Part shown: positions 43,759 to 53,455 of the stretch, piece after piece | Position numbering within the stretch: position 1 is the stretch's first letter | How the letters are laid out: every line of letters begins with the position of its first letter | Origin: Alistipes sp. | Lineage (GTDB): Bacteria; Bacteroidota; Bacteroidia; Bacteroidales; Rikenellaceae | NCBI GenBank assembly: GCA_017465605.1 | Contig: JAFTVW010000018.1 | Location: 1 to 64,000, forward strand | Direction: 5' to 3' | DNA length: 64,000 nt | Notes under the pieces: generated by a model | What the model was told of the DNA's origin: nothing | Seen by the model: the letters and a program-made list of their open reading frames with translations, nothing else | Database searches by the model: none | Program-made: the position numbers and the translations under genes

Positions 43759-45036
43759 TTAATTGTTTTTTCCATCATAACGCAGGCGCACAAACACAGG
43801 ATAGTGGTCAGAGTATAGTACCCGATTATCAACTTGCAAGCTATCGGGCATATCTACTCGCTCGCCCTTCAATGGCATCTGGTGGCCAAATTTTTGCAAC
43901 ACATAGGTCACTGTATCTCGCGCCCAACGTTTTGCACGCACCAATCCCCAGCTATCTATAACCTCATACGACAGAGGTACAAACTCTTCACTGCTCAACA
44001 CATAGTCTATACGAAGCATATTGAAGAATCCACGATATGTATGAGAATAACCACGACCCACCTCACGAAAAGCATCGGTCATCTTGCGACTCATAGTGCG
44101 ATAGGTGTAAGATATGGGGGTATCGTTAAAATCACCACATACAATTACAGGATATGGCGATGCGGCAACAAGATTGGATATGGTATCGACCTGATTGGCT
44201 CGCAAAATATTATTTTCGCTAAGACGGCTTATCATACTGCGTAACTTACCCGTAGTATCGGCCTCCTCCAAAAAATCGTGACTCTCAATATACTCGCTAT
44301 CGTCGCGACGAATATTCGTCGTTTGCAGATGCAGACTAAAAACCCTCACCGTATCATCACGCATCACCACATCGGCCCAAGCGAGATTGTGGATAGAGTC
44401 AATACGACCTGCTTTGATGATGGGATACTTACTATATATGGCTGGACTCAGATTATTACGCGATACCGTTCTTGGCATTGGATTCAACGGCATAAGCATA
44501 GAATCCACTTGCTCCGAGAATCCCATCTCCTGAAAGCAGAGAATATCGGGATTGAGAGTTTTGACCATCTTAGCAATAGAATCTATGCAACGCTCGCCAT
44601 TGTCATCAATAAAACTTCTCACGTTGTAGGTCATAACCTTAACTGCATTACCATATTTCTTCTTGGCGTCACGCTCAGTAAACGGCTCATCGTAACTACG
44701 ACGAAGCTCCATCTTATAGAATGATGACAGGCTCGGCAATCCACACATCGCAAGAATAATCATCGGCACAGCAATCCACACACGCCAACGCATAATCCAA
44801 TAGAGCGTCAAAAAGAGAACTGCTACATAAACAAACGGAGCTACCAAACCGATAGTAGATAACTCTTCGGCTTTGTGAGGATTGATTGTTGGGATAAAAA
44901 GCGTAATGAGAAATAGCGCGACCACACCAATCGTAACGACAAAAAATAGGCTATCGGCCAAAAGGCCAAGAAAAGAGTTACCACCTTTTTTGCGTTTGGT
45001 TGACGAATATGACGTGTTATAGAATTCCGCAGCCAT
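43759..45036 (-). CDS. Membrane-bound endonuclease/exonuclease/phosphatase family hydrolase
   Basis: This 425-aa protein has three N-terminal membrane helices (about residues 27-50, 63-80 and 86-105) and an EEP (DNase I/exoIII-like) domain from about 130. Motifs are MTYNVRSFID (Asn), ILCFQEMGFSE (catalytic Glu metal ligand), WADVVMRDDTVRVFSLHLQTTN, CGDFNDTP and YSDHYPVFVRL (Asp-His). All are intact. The active site should face the outside of the inner membrane or be membrane-proximal; substrate (nucleic acid, phospholipid or inositol-type phosphate) is unknown. It lies 11 bp downstream of the rhomboid gene, a pairing common in Bacteroidales from memory. Confidence 0.88.
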   Translation of the reverse strand: MAAEFYNTSYSSTKRKKGGNSFLGLLADSLFFVVTIGVVALFLITLFIPTINPHKAEELSTIGLVAPFVYVAVLFLTLYWIMRWRVWIAVPMIILAMCGLPSLSSFYKMELRRSYDEPFTERDAKKKYGNAVKVMTYNVRSFIDDNGERCIDSIAKMVKTLNPDILCFQEMGFSEQVDSMLMPLNPMPRTVSRNNLSPAIYSKYPIIKAGRIDSIHNLAWADVVMRDDTVRVFSLHLQTTNIRRDDSEYIESHDFLEEADTTGKLRSMISRLSENNILRANQVDTISNLVAASPYPVIVCGDFNDTPISYTYRTMSRKMTDAFREVGRGYSHTYRGFFNMLRIDYVLSSEEFVPLSYEVIDSWGLVRAKRWARDTVTYVLQKFGHQMPLKGERVDMPDSLQVDNRVLYSDHYPVFVRLRYDGKNN

Positions 45037-45047
45037 AACTAATTGTC

Positions 45048-45719
45048 TTAAAAGCGAATGTTACCCCTCTTACGCCACCAATAAAGCAGAGCAAAACCCC
45101 AAAGCATACCGCCCAAATGAGCAAAGTGTGCAACACCCGACTGGTATCCCGACAAACCGAATAACAACTCTATCAAGCCATACACCACGACAAACCACTT
45201 TGCCTTCATTGCAACGGGTGGGAAAATGAGCATTATGGTACTATTGGGGTGAAGCACACCAAAAGCGAGCAACAAACCAAACACCGCACCCGAAGCCCCC
45301 ACAGTTGGAATCTGCAACAGATACATCGCGCCGTACTCACCCATTGCCTTTACAGCGTGAGCATACTCGGCATATCCAACTCCGAGTTGCAGAATGGCAG
45401 CACCAATTCCGCAGACCATATAATAGGTGAAGAATCGTTGCGAGCCCAACTCTATTTCCAATGTCTTGCCGAACATCCACAAAGCAAACATATTGAAGAA
45501 CAGATGCGATACGCCACCGTGCAGGAACATATAGGTAAACACCTGATAACTATGGAAAAATGGGCTCTCCACATTGAACAAAGCAAAACGTGCTATAATC
45601 TCATCGCTCATAGGCAAGATAGTGGTTGCCAACAAAGCTATACAGTTTGCAATAATGATATTTTTAACCACAGGAGGCGTCGAGGGCCTGCCATTGTTAT
45701 AACTAAACATACGCTTCAA
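45048..45719 (-). CDS. Rhomboid-family intramembrane serine protease
   Basis: This 223-aa protein has six hydrophobic segments. The catalytic Ser143 is in GASGAVFG, and His201 is in HFAHLGGMLWG. HGGVSHLFFNMFALWMFG (near 67-84) contains the H-x-x-x-N oxyanion motif. The fold therefore looks complete and active. Substrates are unknown. It lies between mutL (79 bp upstream) and the EEP hydrolase (11 bp downstream). Confidence 0.93.
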   Translation of the reverse strand: MKRMFSYNNGRPSTPPVVKNIIIANCIALLATTILPMSDEIIARFALFNVESPFFHSYQVFTYMFLHGGVSHLFFNMFALWMFGKTLEIELGSQRFFTYYMVCGIGAAILQLGVGYAEYAHAVKAMGEYGAMYLLQIPTVGASGAVFGLLLAFGVLHPNSTIMLIFPPVAMKAKWFVVVYGLIELLFGLSGYQSGVAHFAHLGGMLWGFALLYWWRKRGNIRF

Positions 45720-45798
45720 AAATTAATCATTTTTCAGGCCGCCACTATATTTCGGCTCGCCTACAAATATATATCTATGATACCTCAGAGCTGGTATC

Positions 45799-47820
45799 TT
45801 AGCTAAGTTTCAATCTCAAATCGTCGGCCGTAAGCTCGGCAATAATCGGCTTACCCGATGGAGAGAAGCTATAATTCTCGCATCTTAGCAAATCATCTAC
45901 GAGTTGTTTTGCCTCGATGCTCGACATTCCCTTTCCTACGCGACGACTACCCTTAACAGCCATTAATCGTACCATATCCTCGCGAATACGTTCAACCACA
46001 TTTCCGCTCTGTTCAACCTCTCGCAAAAGGTCATAGAGCAGAGTATCGACCGATTCGCCCACCATACTCGAAGGTACTCCCACAAGCTCTACATTGCCAT
46101 CGCCCATCAGCTGGGCATCGAATCCCAAAGCCACAAACTCAACAAAATGCTCCTCCAAAAGCTGATAATCATCAAGCGACAAAGTCAGTTTTTCGGGGAA
46201 CAGCAATCTCTGTGATGCAGCACCAGCGCCACGCACCGACTGCATCAAAGATTCGTACAATACTCGTTCTTTGGCTCGGCCTAATTCAATCACCATCGAG
46301 CGACCACGACAGATTGCCACAGCATATCCATTTCCCAGCGACATAACATCTTGCGCTACAAACTCCTCTTCGATAAGTGATTGTTGTGCAGATGCAGACG
46401 ACTCTATAAATTCAAGGTGGCTTTCATCGTTATCCATTTCTCCATCGCCGATTATTCCGCCCGACATAATCTCGCGGTAGGTTTGCTCGGAAGTAGCGGA
46501 TTCAACTTCGATATCAAATTCATTATCAAACGAGATTGCCGACCAAGCTACATCACGGAGGCCACCAATACCATCACTCGACGCAGAAGAAGTTTTCGCA
46601 CGAGAGGCTCCACTACGGCTCTGTTTTGGCACAACGCCATCGTATGGCACATCGTAAGTCGAAAGGTCAATATCACCAGCCATAGCTACTTCCGATGCTG
46701 CATACTCCTCGCTGAATGGATTATACTCGCTATTTGATGAACTACTCGGTTCGGAATATATCGTTGCATTTTTATCCAACACAGGAATATCAATTGCCAC
46801 GTTATTATCGAAATCCATCATTCCCACACTACCGCTCTTGGCCAATGTGCTACGAACTGCGGCGTGGATTATCTGGTTGATATCGTCATTATCAGCAAAT
46901 CGCACTTCGGTTTTATGCGGTGACACATTCACATCAACCCTATCGGGCTCAACCGTAAGGTAGAGGAAGTATGATGGCGTACAATTATTGGGAATCAACT
47001 TTTCGTATGCACGCATTATAGAGTGATATATCTGTGTCGAGCGGAAATAACGACCATTCACAAACAGATACTGTTCTTGATTCTTCTGCTTGGCTGCGGC
47101 TGGGCGACCCACATAACCCTTTATGCCTACAATGCTTGTATCGACAGAAACGTCTAACAGATTGGTCTTAATATGGCGGCCAACCACATCGATAATACGC
47201 TCCGAAAGCGAACCTGCGGGGAGTGTCATTATCGGCATATCATTTGACATAAGCTCACACTTCACCTGCGGATTACACAGAGCCACACGGCGGAATTCTC
47301 GCTTAATGTTGGTAATGATTTTCGAGCGGTCGCTACTAAACTTCCTTCGTGCAGGAGCAGTATAAAAGAGATTTCTAACCAAAAATTGCGAGCCCACAGG
47401 ACACATCACTGGTGACTGCGACACAAACTCTCCACCATTGACAATGGTAACCGTTCCCACTTCATCTTCGGCTTGGCGTGTACGCAACTCAACCTGCGCC
47501 ACAGCTGCAATCGAGGCCAATGCCTCACCTCTAAAACCAAATGTTTGCAGACGATACACATCGTCGAAGTTACGAATCTTGCTTGTTGCGTGACGGTCGA
47601 AGGCCATACGCGCATCAATGGGCGACATTCCGCAACCATTATCGACGATTTGGATAAGTTCCAAACCCGCATTACGGAAATTGACCGTAACACAACTCGC
47701 ACCTGCATCAATGGAGTTCTCCATCATCTCCTTCACTACCGAAGAGGGTGATTCCACAACCTCGCCTGCCGCTATCTGATTGGCGACAATCTCTGGCAAA
47801 AGACGTATTTTATTCTCCAT
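45799..47820 (-). CDS. mutL: DNA mismatch repair protein MutL with a degenerate endonuclease motif
   Basis: This 673-aa GHKL ATPase couples MutS mismatch recognition to repair. The N-terminal ATPase is complete: MMENSIDAGA (Glu, Asn), DNGCGM near 60 and TFGFRGEALASI near 92-103. A long acidic linker (about 330-470) precedes the dimerization domain. In that domain, the DQHAxxE-x4-E endonuclease signature seen in many MutL and MLH proteins is replaced by ELGRAKERVLYE (residues 512-523), and the C-terminal CPHGRP-type motif reads SPSGKP. The nicking activity is therefore probably lost, leaving an E. coli-like matchmaker. MutS2 is 6 kb away; MutS itself is not in the window. Confidence 0.95.
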   Translation of the reverse strand: MENKIRLLPEIVANQIAAGEVVESPSSVVKEMMENSIDAGASCVTVNFRNAGLELIQIVDNGCGMSPIDARMAFDRHATSKIRNFDDVYRLQTFGFRGEALASIAAVAQVELRTRQAEDEVGTVTIVNGGEFVSQSPVMCPVGSQFLVRNLFYTAPARRKFSSDRSKIITNIKREFRRVALCNPQVKCELMSNDMPIMTLPAGSLSERIIDVVGRHIKTNLLDVSVDTSIVGIKGYVGRPAAAKQKNQEQYLFVNGRYFRSTQIYHSIMRAYEKLIPNNCTPSYFLYLTVEPDRVDVNVSPHKTEVRFADNDDINQIIHAAVRSTLAKSGSVGMMDFDNNVAIDIPVLDKNATIYSEPSSSSNSEYNPFSEEYAASEVAMAGDIDLSTYDVPYDGVVPKQSRSGASRAKTSSASSDGIGGLRDVAWSAISFDNEFDIEVESATSEQTYREIMSGGIIGDGEMDNDESHLEFIESSASAQQSLIEEEFVAQDVMSLGNGYAVAICRGRSMVIELGRAKERVLYESLMQSVRGAGAASQRLLFPEKLTLSLDDYQLLEEHFVEFVALGFDAQLMGDGNVELVGVPSSMVGESVDTLLYDLLREVEQSGNVVERIREDMVRLMAVKGSRRVGKGMSSIEAKQLVDDLLRCENYSFSPSGKPIIAELTADDLRLKLS

Positions 47821-47884
47821 TGTTTTGTGGTGTTAGGTTATATAGTAAATTTTCAGGAATCAAGACTGAGATTAGCAAGAGTTA

Positions 47885-48328
47885 TTACTCCTCCACAATC
47901 ACAATCTCATCACCCTCCTTATAATCATTCGGAACAATGATAATTGGTGCGTATGGGTCGAACTCCTCAATCTCGCGCTCTTGCTGCGTCATAGAGCCGT
48001 TACGGGTTTGAGTATTAGCCACTTCGAATATTGATGCTATGCGTGGAACAAGATACCACACAAAGACTATGAGCAACAACACTCCTGCCATTGTCACCCA
48101 AGTTTTCATTTTGTTACCACTACTGCGTGATTGCTGAGAACGACGTAACTCACGAGCCTCACGCTGACCTCGAATATATTTTCCGGGGGTGTACTCGCTC
48201 TTATCGTCGAGTCGCTCACCTCGCAACTCGGCACGACGGCGTTCACGTTCCTCCTTGACAGGATCGTAATAACGTGGAGTATAATTGAATTGATTAGCGT
48301 GTCGCTTGTGAGGTGAAAAGAATCCCAT
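47885..48328 (-). CDS. Small single-pass membrane protein upstream of mutL
   Basis: This 147-aa protein is not a named family I can place. Residues about 1-70 are very basic and charged (FNYTPRYYDPVKEERERRRAEL), a single membrane helix lies at about 74-98 (WVTMAGVLLLIVFVWYLVP), and the C-terminal ~50 residues are acidic (EREIEEFDPYAPIIIVPNDY). A cytosolic N-terminus is likely from the positive charge. Similar proteins with the FNYxPRYYD motif sit beside mutL in other Bacteroidales, as I recall. Confidence 0.75.
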   Translation of the reverse strand: MGFFSPHKRHANQFNYTPRYYDPVKEERERRRAELRGERLDDKSEYTPGKYIRGQREARELRRSQQSRSSGNKMKTWVTMAGVLLLIVFVWYLVPRIASIFEVANTQTRNGSMTQQEREIEEFDPYAPIIIVPNDYKEGDEIVIVEE

Positions 48329-48395
48329 AACTATAAATATTTGAATATTACTACTATATTACCTTTTTGCATTATTGGCCCGCTTGGGTTCTACT

Positions 48396-49553
48396 CTATC
48401 TGAAAAAATTTCTCATTCGCTCAAAGATATTCTGTTTCTCGACACTCTCGGCGTTTTTGAAATGAGGTTGCTCGGCAAGCGATTCTACCAACTTGCGCTC
48501 CTCCTTGCTGAGTGTATCGGGAATAGTAATATCCACAACGATAAGGATATCGCCTCGTCCGTAACCATTTACATCGGGCAGACCCTTGCCTCGCAGACGA
48601 AGGACTTTACCGGCGTGTGTTCCAGGAGCTATCTTGATTTTCACTCGACTATCGATTGTAGGCACCTCGACATCACCACCCAAGATGCAAGTTGTGACAG
48701 GTAAATTAAGATTGTGAATCAAGTCGTTACCATCGCGCACCAACTCAGGATTACGCTCCTCCTCAATCATCACCAGCAAATCACCATTCACACCACCGTG
48801 ACGGGCTGCATTACCCTTACCCGATACGGTTACAGCCATACCCTCGCCAACACCTGCGGGAATCTTAATCTCAACTACCTCGTCGCCACGCATTACGCCC
48901 TCGCCCGAACACTTATCGCACTTGGCAGTAATAGTCTTACCGCTACCACCACAAGTCGGACATACGCTCTGAGTCTGCATACGACCAAAGAAAGTGTTTT
49001 CGATGCGAGTAACATATCCCGAGCCACCGCAAGCCGAACAAGTAGCATACGACGAAGAGTCCTTTGCTCCCGAGCCACCGCACTTATCGCACGCGATAGT
49101 TTTACTGATTTTCAGTTTCTTGGTTGCACCATTTGCAATCTCCGAAAGCGAAAGTTTAACCTTCACTCGAATATCCGAGCCGCGATTCACTCTTGCACCG
49201 CCACCCGAGCGTGATGAGAAACCGCCAAAATGGCCTCCAAAAATATCACCAAACTGAGAGAAGATATCCTCCATAGAGAATCCTCCGCCACCAAAGCCAC
49301 CAAAGCCTCCGCCACCAGCAGCTCCGCTCATTCCCGCGTGACCGAATTGGTCATAACGAGCGCGCTTGTCGGGATTCGACAATACATCATAAGCCTCGGC
49401 AGCCTCCTTGAACTTCTCCTCAGCCTCCTTGTCGCCCGGATTCTTATCGGGGTGATATTTAATTGCAGCCTTACGATAGGCCTTTTTTATCTCATCGGCA
49501 TTGGCATTACGTTGAACGCCTAACACCTCATAATAATCCCTTTTCTCTAACAT
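48396..49553 (-). CDS. dnaJ: Chaperone protein DnaJ
   Basis: This 385-aa type I J-protein stimulates DnaK ATP hydrolysis and delivers clients. The J domain (5-68) has HPD in YHPDKNPG, and a G/F-rich region follows (about 75-100). Four zinc motifs follow: [24 protein letters not shown] and CDKCSGEG (about 150-215). The C-terminal substrate-binding domains follow. All features are intact. It starts 36 bp after grpE, with which it is surely cotranscribed; dnaK is not in the window. Confidence 0.97.
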   Translation of the reverse strand: MLEKRDYYEVLGVQRNANADEIKKAYRKAAIKYHPDKNPGDKEAEEKFKEAAEAYDVLSNPDKRARYDQFGHAGMSGAAGGGGFGGFGGGGFSMEDIFSQFGDIFGGHFGGFSSRSGGGARVNRGSDIRVKVKLSLSEIANGATKKLKISKTIACDKCGGSGAKDSSSYATCSACGGSGYVTRIENTFFGRMQTQSVCPTCGGSGKTITAKCDKCSGEGVMRGDEVVEIKIPAGVGEGMAVTVSGKGNAARHGGVNGDLLVMIEEERNPELVRDGNDLIHNLNLPVTTCILGGDVEVPTIDSRVKIKIAPGTHAGKVLRLRGKGLPDVNGYGRGDILIVVDITIPDTLSKEERKLVESLAEQPHFKNAESVEKQNIFERMRNFFR

Positions 49554-49589
49554 TATCCTAACTGAATTTACTCATTACACTCAAAACAC

Positions 49590-50231
49590 TTACTCGCCAA
49601 CAACGACCTTAGCGTATCTGAGCACCTTGTCGCCCAACATATAACCTCGCTGCACGACATCTATAATCAGGCCCTTCTTATCCTCACCCGCAGCAAATCG
49701 AGCCACAGCTTCGTGGAAATCGGGGTTAAACTCCTTATCCTGAGCCTCAATCTCGGTGACGTTCTTCTGACGCAAAGCCTCCTCGAACTTCTGCAATACC
49801 AAACGTTCACCCTCACGCAAAGCTGCAATATCTTCGCTCTTCTCGGAAGCCGCAACTGCTCGATACATATCATCGAGGACCGACAACATCGACTTAATCA
49901 CATCGGCTCCACCACTTGCCACCAAATCCATCTTCTCGCGGAGTGTACGCTTGCGGTAGTTATCAAATTCAGCCTGCAAACGCATATATTTATCACGCCA
50001 TACGGCTATAATCTCCTCTGCCGATGGCTCGGCCTGTGGTTCATTATCGTTTGACGCTGACGCCTCACCTTCGTCTGACATTGTGGCAGAATCCTGATTT
50101 TCCTCATCTGCCATATTGGCACACGACTCACCCTCACAAGAGGGATTCACATCTGATTCATTAAAACCATTCTGCTGCTCAATGTCCTGATCTACAACTT
50201 TTTCTTCTGTCATATCTTTATTTTTTATCAT
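49590..50231 (-). CDS. grpE: Nucleotide exchange factor GrpE
   Basis: The GrpE family releases ADP from DnaK. The N-terminal ~90 residues are acidic and disordered (EGEASASNDNEPQAEPS). A long dimerising helix begins at WRDKYMRLQAEFDNYRKRT, and the C-terminal beta domain has EFNPDFHEAVARFA and VVQRGYMLGDKVLRYAKVVV. The start could be ATG 50231 (213 aa) or 50213 (207 aa). The frame is open back to 50321, but that would overlap the RsmI-like gene and adds an unrelated N-terminus. It precedes dnaJ in the operon. Confidence 0.95.
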   Translation of the reverse strand: MIKNKDMTEEKVVDQDIEQQNGFNESDVNPSCEGESCANMADEENQDSATMSDEGEASASNDNEPQAEPSAEEIIAVWRDKYMRLQAEFDNYRKRTLREKMDLVASGGADVIKSMLSVLDDMYRAVAASEKSEDIAALREGERLVLQKFEEALRQKNVTEIEAQDKEFNPDFHEAVARFAAGEDKKGLIIDVVQRGYMLGDKVLRYAKVVVGE

Positions 50232-50269
50232 ATTTTCTACTATATATCGAACAAATTGTATGCCCGACA

Positions 50270-50986
50270 CTAACCTATAATAAATATGGTTGGTCGTTTG
50301 GCGATATCGGGCAGGCCACACTTACGCCATTGGGCCACACTACGGGTTACAATAATCTGCTCTGGTGAGGTGATATCGCACGCAATCGTAAGACGGGTAT
50401 CAGTCCCACAAACTGCCAAAATCTGCTCTGCGAGTTTGACATTGCGATAAGGAGCCTCAATAAAAATTTGCGACTGCCGCTCAACGTGAGCACGACGCTC
50501 CAACAACTTCAACGCCTTTGCTCGCTCTAGCGGTTTCACCGGCAGATAACCCACAAATGCAAACGATTGACCATTCAGGCCCGAGGCCATCATCGCAAGC
50601 AGAATTGACGAAGGGCCAACCAATGGCACGACTTTAATTCCTCGCTTATGACAAGCCTCAACAACCAATGCTCCGGGGTCGGCCACGCCAGGTACACCCG
50701 CCTCCGAAATAACTCCTGCCGAGCGACCTGCCTCTATGGGTTTTACCATTGCTTCGACGGCTGCGCCCGCAATCGTATGCTCATTCAACTCAACAAATTC
50801 CAAATCCTCAATACGGCGCGACACACGAGCTTTCGAGAGAAATCTGCGTGCTGAGCGGACATTTTCAACGATGAAATAATCCAACGAGTCCATAATTCGA
50901 CGATTCGCCTCGGGCAGAACGTCAAAAACTTCGGTAGAGTCCGAAATCGGACACGGAATCATATATAATATACCCTTCTCGGCCAT
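50270..50986 (-). CDS. RsmI-like SAM-dependent methyltransferase (tetrapyrrole-methylase fold)
   Basis: This 238-aa protein shares the RsmI fold: GILYMIPCPISD at the N-terminus, GVISEAGVPGVADPGALVVEAC (SAM-binding) near 89-110, and VPLVGPSSILLAMMASGL near 118-135. Departures from classic RsmI are CPISDS in place of TPIGN and VENVRSARRFL in place of the usual AEDTR-type segment. It is thus the Bacteroidetes variant subfamily, and methylation of C1402 in 16S rRNA is not assured. The start shares one base with the murF-alr stop (TAATG). Confidence 0.85.
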   Translation of the reverse strand: MAEKGILYMIPCPISDSTEVFDVLPEANRRIMDSLDYFIVENVRSARRFLSKARVSRRIEDLEFVELNEHTIAGAAVEAMVKPIEAGRSAGVISEAGVPGVADPGALVVEACHKRGIKVVPLVGPSSILLAMMASGLNGQSFAFVGYLPVKPLERAKALKLLERRAHVERQSQIFIEAPYRNVKLAEQILAVCGTDTRLTIACDITSPEQIIVTRSVAQWRKCGLPDIAKRPTIFIIG

Positions 50987-53346
50987 TATTCCTTTACATA
51001 AATTCGTTTTACACGCGACGACACCGATGTCATAATCTCATAGGGGATAGTATCAAGCACACGAGCCATATCTTCAACGGTATTTCCACTTTGTGAAGAG
51101 AAAATCACAACCTCATCACCCTCTTTTACACCCTCAATATCGGTCACATCTATCATACAACTATCCATACAGATACGTCCAACGGTCGGAGCGGCCTTGC
51201 CTGCTACCAGCATTGACCAACGACCCTCGCCCAAATGACGATTCAAACCGTCGGCATAACCTATTGGAATAGTGGCAATAACGCTCGCTCTTGTTAGTTT
51301 CCCCGCGCGGCCATAACCGATAGCCTGACCTGCGTCGAAACGATGCAACTGCACAATTCTTGTTTTCAAAGCCGCAACGGGCTGCAACTCCTCATTATGG
51401 CAATAACCATATCCATAAAGTCCCAAACCAAGTCGGCACATATCAAACCTTGCCTCGGGGAATCGCTCGATAGCTGCCGAATTTGCCGTATGGCGTATCA
51501 CTTCATAAGGTAATGAGCTGGCGATTCTGCTACTCATTTCGTCAAAACGAGCTATCTGCTCTCGCGTAAAATCGTCCTGCGACTCATCGTCAGCACACGA
51601 CAGATGAGCAAACACCGATGCCACCTTTACGCTTCTATATTTTTGTAACGCCTCAATCAGAGCGTCCAACTCCGACTCTACGAAACCCAAACGATGCATT
51701 CCCGTATCCAACTTGATATGAATCGGATAGTTGCTCACGCCATAACGCACCGTACTTGCCACAAAATCCTGCAACGAGTGCATACTATATATCTCAGGCT
51801 CCAATAAGTAGGATACCATTTTATCGAAGCTACCCTGGTCGGCATTAAGCACCAGAATTGGCATTGTAATACCCTTCTCGCGCAACACCACTCCCTCGTC
51901 GGCAAAAGCAACGGCAAGATATGTTACGCCCAAATGTTGCATAAGCTGCGCAACCTCGACATCACCTGCTCCATAGCTACGAGCCTTAACCATAGCAACC
52001 AAACGATGATTCATAGGAAGGAATCGACGGAAATATCCCACATTGTGGGTCATTGCATCGAGATTCACTTCCAAAACGGTTGTGTGGCTTCGACGCTCGA
52101 AAGAGTGGCACACTCTCTCGAATTGCAGGCGGCGATTACCTTTGAGCAGAACGGTACGACCCGCAATATCACTCTGCGCAAGACCACGCATCAAAGCCTC
52201 GGTATCGCGATAGAAACGTTTATCACATTCGAACAAATCTCCATACTCCGAGATTCGTTCACCCACACCGATAAAGAGCGTAACACCTGCATTTCGTACC
52301 ATATCGGCCACACGCCCATAGAGTTCCTTATCGCCCATTCCGCTTTGCTCGATATCAGATACGACAGCAACCGTTTCACCACCGAGGGCTACACTACGCA
52401 ACGTATCCAAAGCTATCGACAAAGAATTTATATCGGAATTATACGAGTCGTTTATTATTGTTGAGCCGCCAACACCCTCCTTGACCTCCAATCGCATTGC
52501 CACTTGATTGGGTGAAATCTTAACCTCAGAATACCCCAACTCTCGGCAAAGGGTTTTGACAATCTGAGCATCAATACGCAACGCATCGTTTACGGCTGAA
52601 TACTCCACAACATCGGCCCTCGCGGCATCTATCGTACGACAACTGGCAGGCAGACCGCCAAGCGCATCAACAATTTGTTTATACTCGCTATGGTATATCA
52701 ACATTTTGGCTCGCTGCGCCAACACCAACTTTTCCGCAACTTTATGTTCGATGCTCTCGAAATTACGCTGATGCGCATCACCAATAGAGGTTATAACAAC
52801 CATATCGGGGCAAATCATACGCTCCAAACGCTCCATCTCGTGGGGTTGTGAAATGCCAGCCTCGATGATTGCAATCTGCTCATCGCCATCAATCATAAGC
52901 AACGACAAGGCCACGCCCAACTGCGAATTATAACTCATAGGCGAGACAAAAGCCTTTGCCGACTCAGGCAATACCCTTGCTACCCACTCCTTAACTACAG
53001 TTTTGCCATTTGAGCCAGTGATTGCGACCACTTGACCCGCAAAACGTTTACGATGCTGGGCCGCCAAGCGTTGCAACGCCTCCAAGGAGTTTTCAACGCA
53101 CACATAACCCGCGTCAGCCAACAACACAGCAGGCTTCTGCTCAACCATAAAGGCTCGAACAGAGCGGGCGTACATTGATTCGATATATCGATGCGAGTCG
53201 TGATTTGCGCCACACATAGCCACAAACATAGCATCGCGACCAAATGCAGAGCTTCGTGAATCAGTCACGACATCACAAACCTCAACATCTTGCCCCAAAA
53301 GTACACCGCCACACATTGCAGCTATTTCCGACAAACGATATCTCAT
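50986..53346 (-). CDS. Bifunctional MurF ligase / alanine racemase fusion
   Basis: This 786-aa cytoplasmic enzyme has two peptidoglycan activities. Residues about 1-425 are MurF, which adds D-Ala-D-Ala to the UDP-MurNAc-tripeptide: the ATP loop ITGSNGKTVVKEW is at 109-121 and VVITSIGDAHQRNF follows. Residues about 430-786 are a fold-type III alanine racemase that makes D-Ala: the PLP lysine is Lys454 in MVKARSYGAG, with IKLDTGMHRLGF and the RICMDSCMIDVTD C-terminal segment. The Tyr-containing GYGRAGKLTR segment is present. Fusion of the two is a known Bacteroidetes arrangement, channelling D-Ala production and use. MutS2 is 109 bp upstream, the RsmI-like gene follows. Confidence 0.96.
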   Translation of the reverse strand: MRYRLSEIAAMCGGVLLGQDVEVCDVVTDSRSSAFGRDAMFVAMCGANHDSHRYIESMYARSVRAFMVEQKPAVLLADAGYVCVENSLEALQRLAAQHRKRFAGQVVAITGSNGKTVVKEWVARVLPESAKAFVSPMSYNSQLGVALSLLMIDGDEQIAIIEAGISQPHEMERLERMICPDMVVITSIGDAHQRNFESIEHKVAEKLVLAQRAKMLIYHSEYKQIVDALGGLPASCRTIDAARADVVEYSAVNDALRIDAQIVKTLCRELGYSEVKISPNQVAMRLEVKEGVGGSTIINDSYNSDINSLSIALDTLRSVALGGETVAVVSDIEQSGMGDKELYGRVADMVRNAGVTLFIGVGERISEYGDLFECDKRFYRDTEALMRGLAQSDIAGRTVLLKGNRRLQFERVCHSFERRSHTTVLEVNLDAMTHNVGYFRRFLPMNHRLVAMVKARSYGAGDVEVAQLMQHLGVTYLAVAFADEGVVLREKGITMPILVLNADQGSFDKMVSYLLEPEIYSMHSLQDFVASTVRYGVSNYPIHIKLDTGMHRLGFVESELDALIEALQKYRSVKVASVFAHLSCADDESQDDFTREQIARFDEMSSRIASSLPYEVIRHTANSAAIERFPEARFDMCRLGLGLYGYGYCHNEELQPVAALKTRIVQLHRFDAGQAIGYGRAGKLTRASVIATIPIGYADGLNRHLGEGRWSMLVAGKAAPTVGRICMDSCMIDVTDIEGVKEGDEVVIFSSQSGNTVEDMARVLDTIPYEIMTSVSSRVKRIYVKE

Positions 53347-53455
53347 TGTTCAAGTTTTATAAATCCCTTATGCCTCTCTTAATCCGCTTATAGACCATTT
53401 ACAGCTCTCCTACATCACTTCTACGCCACTTTTACACCCCCTGATTTGGCAACCA

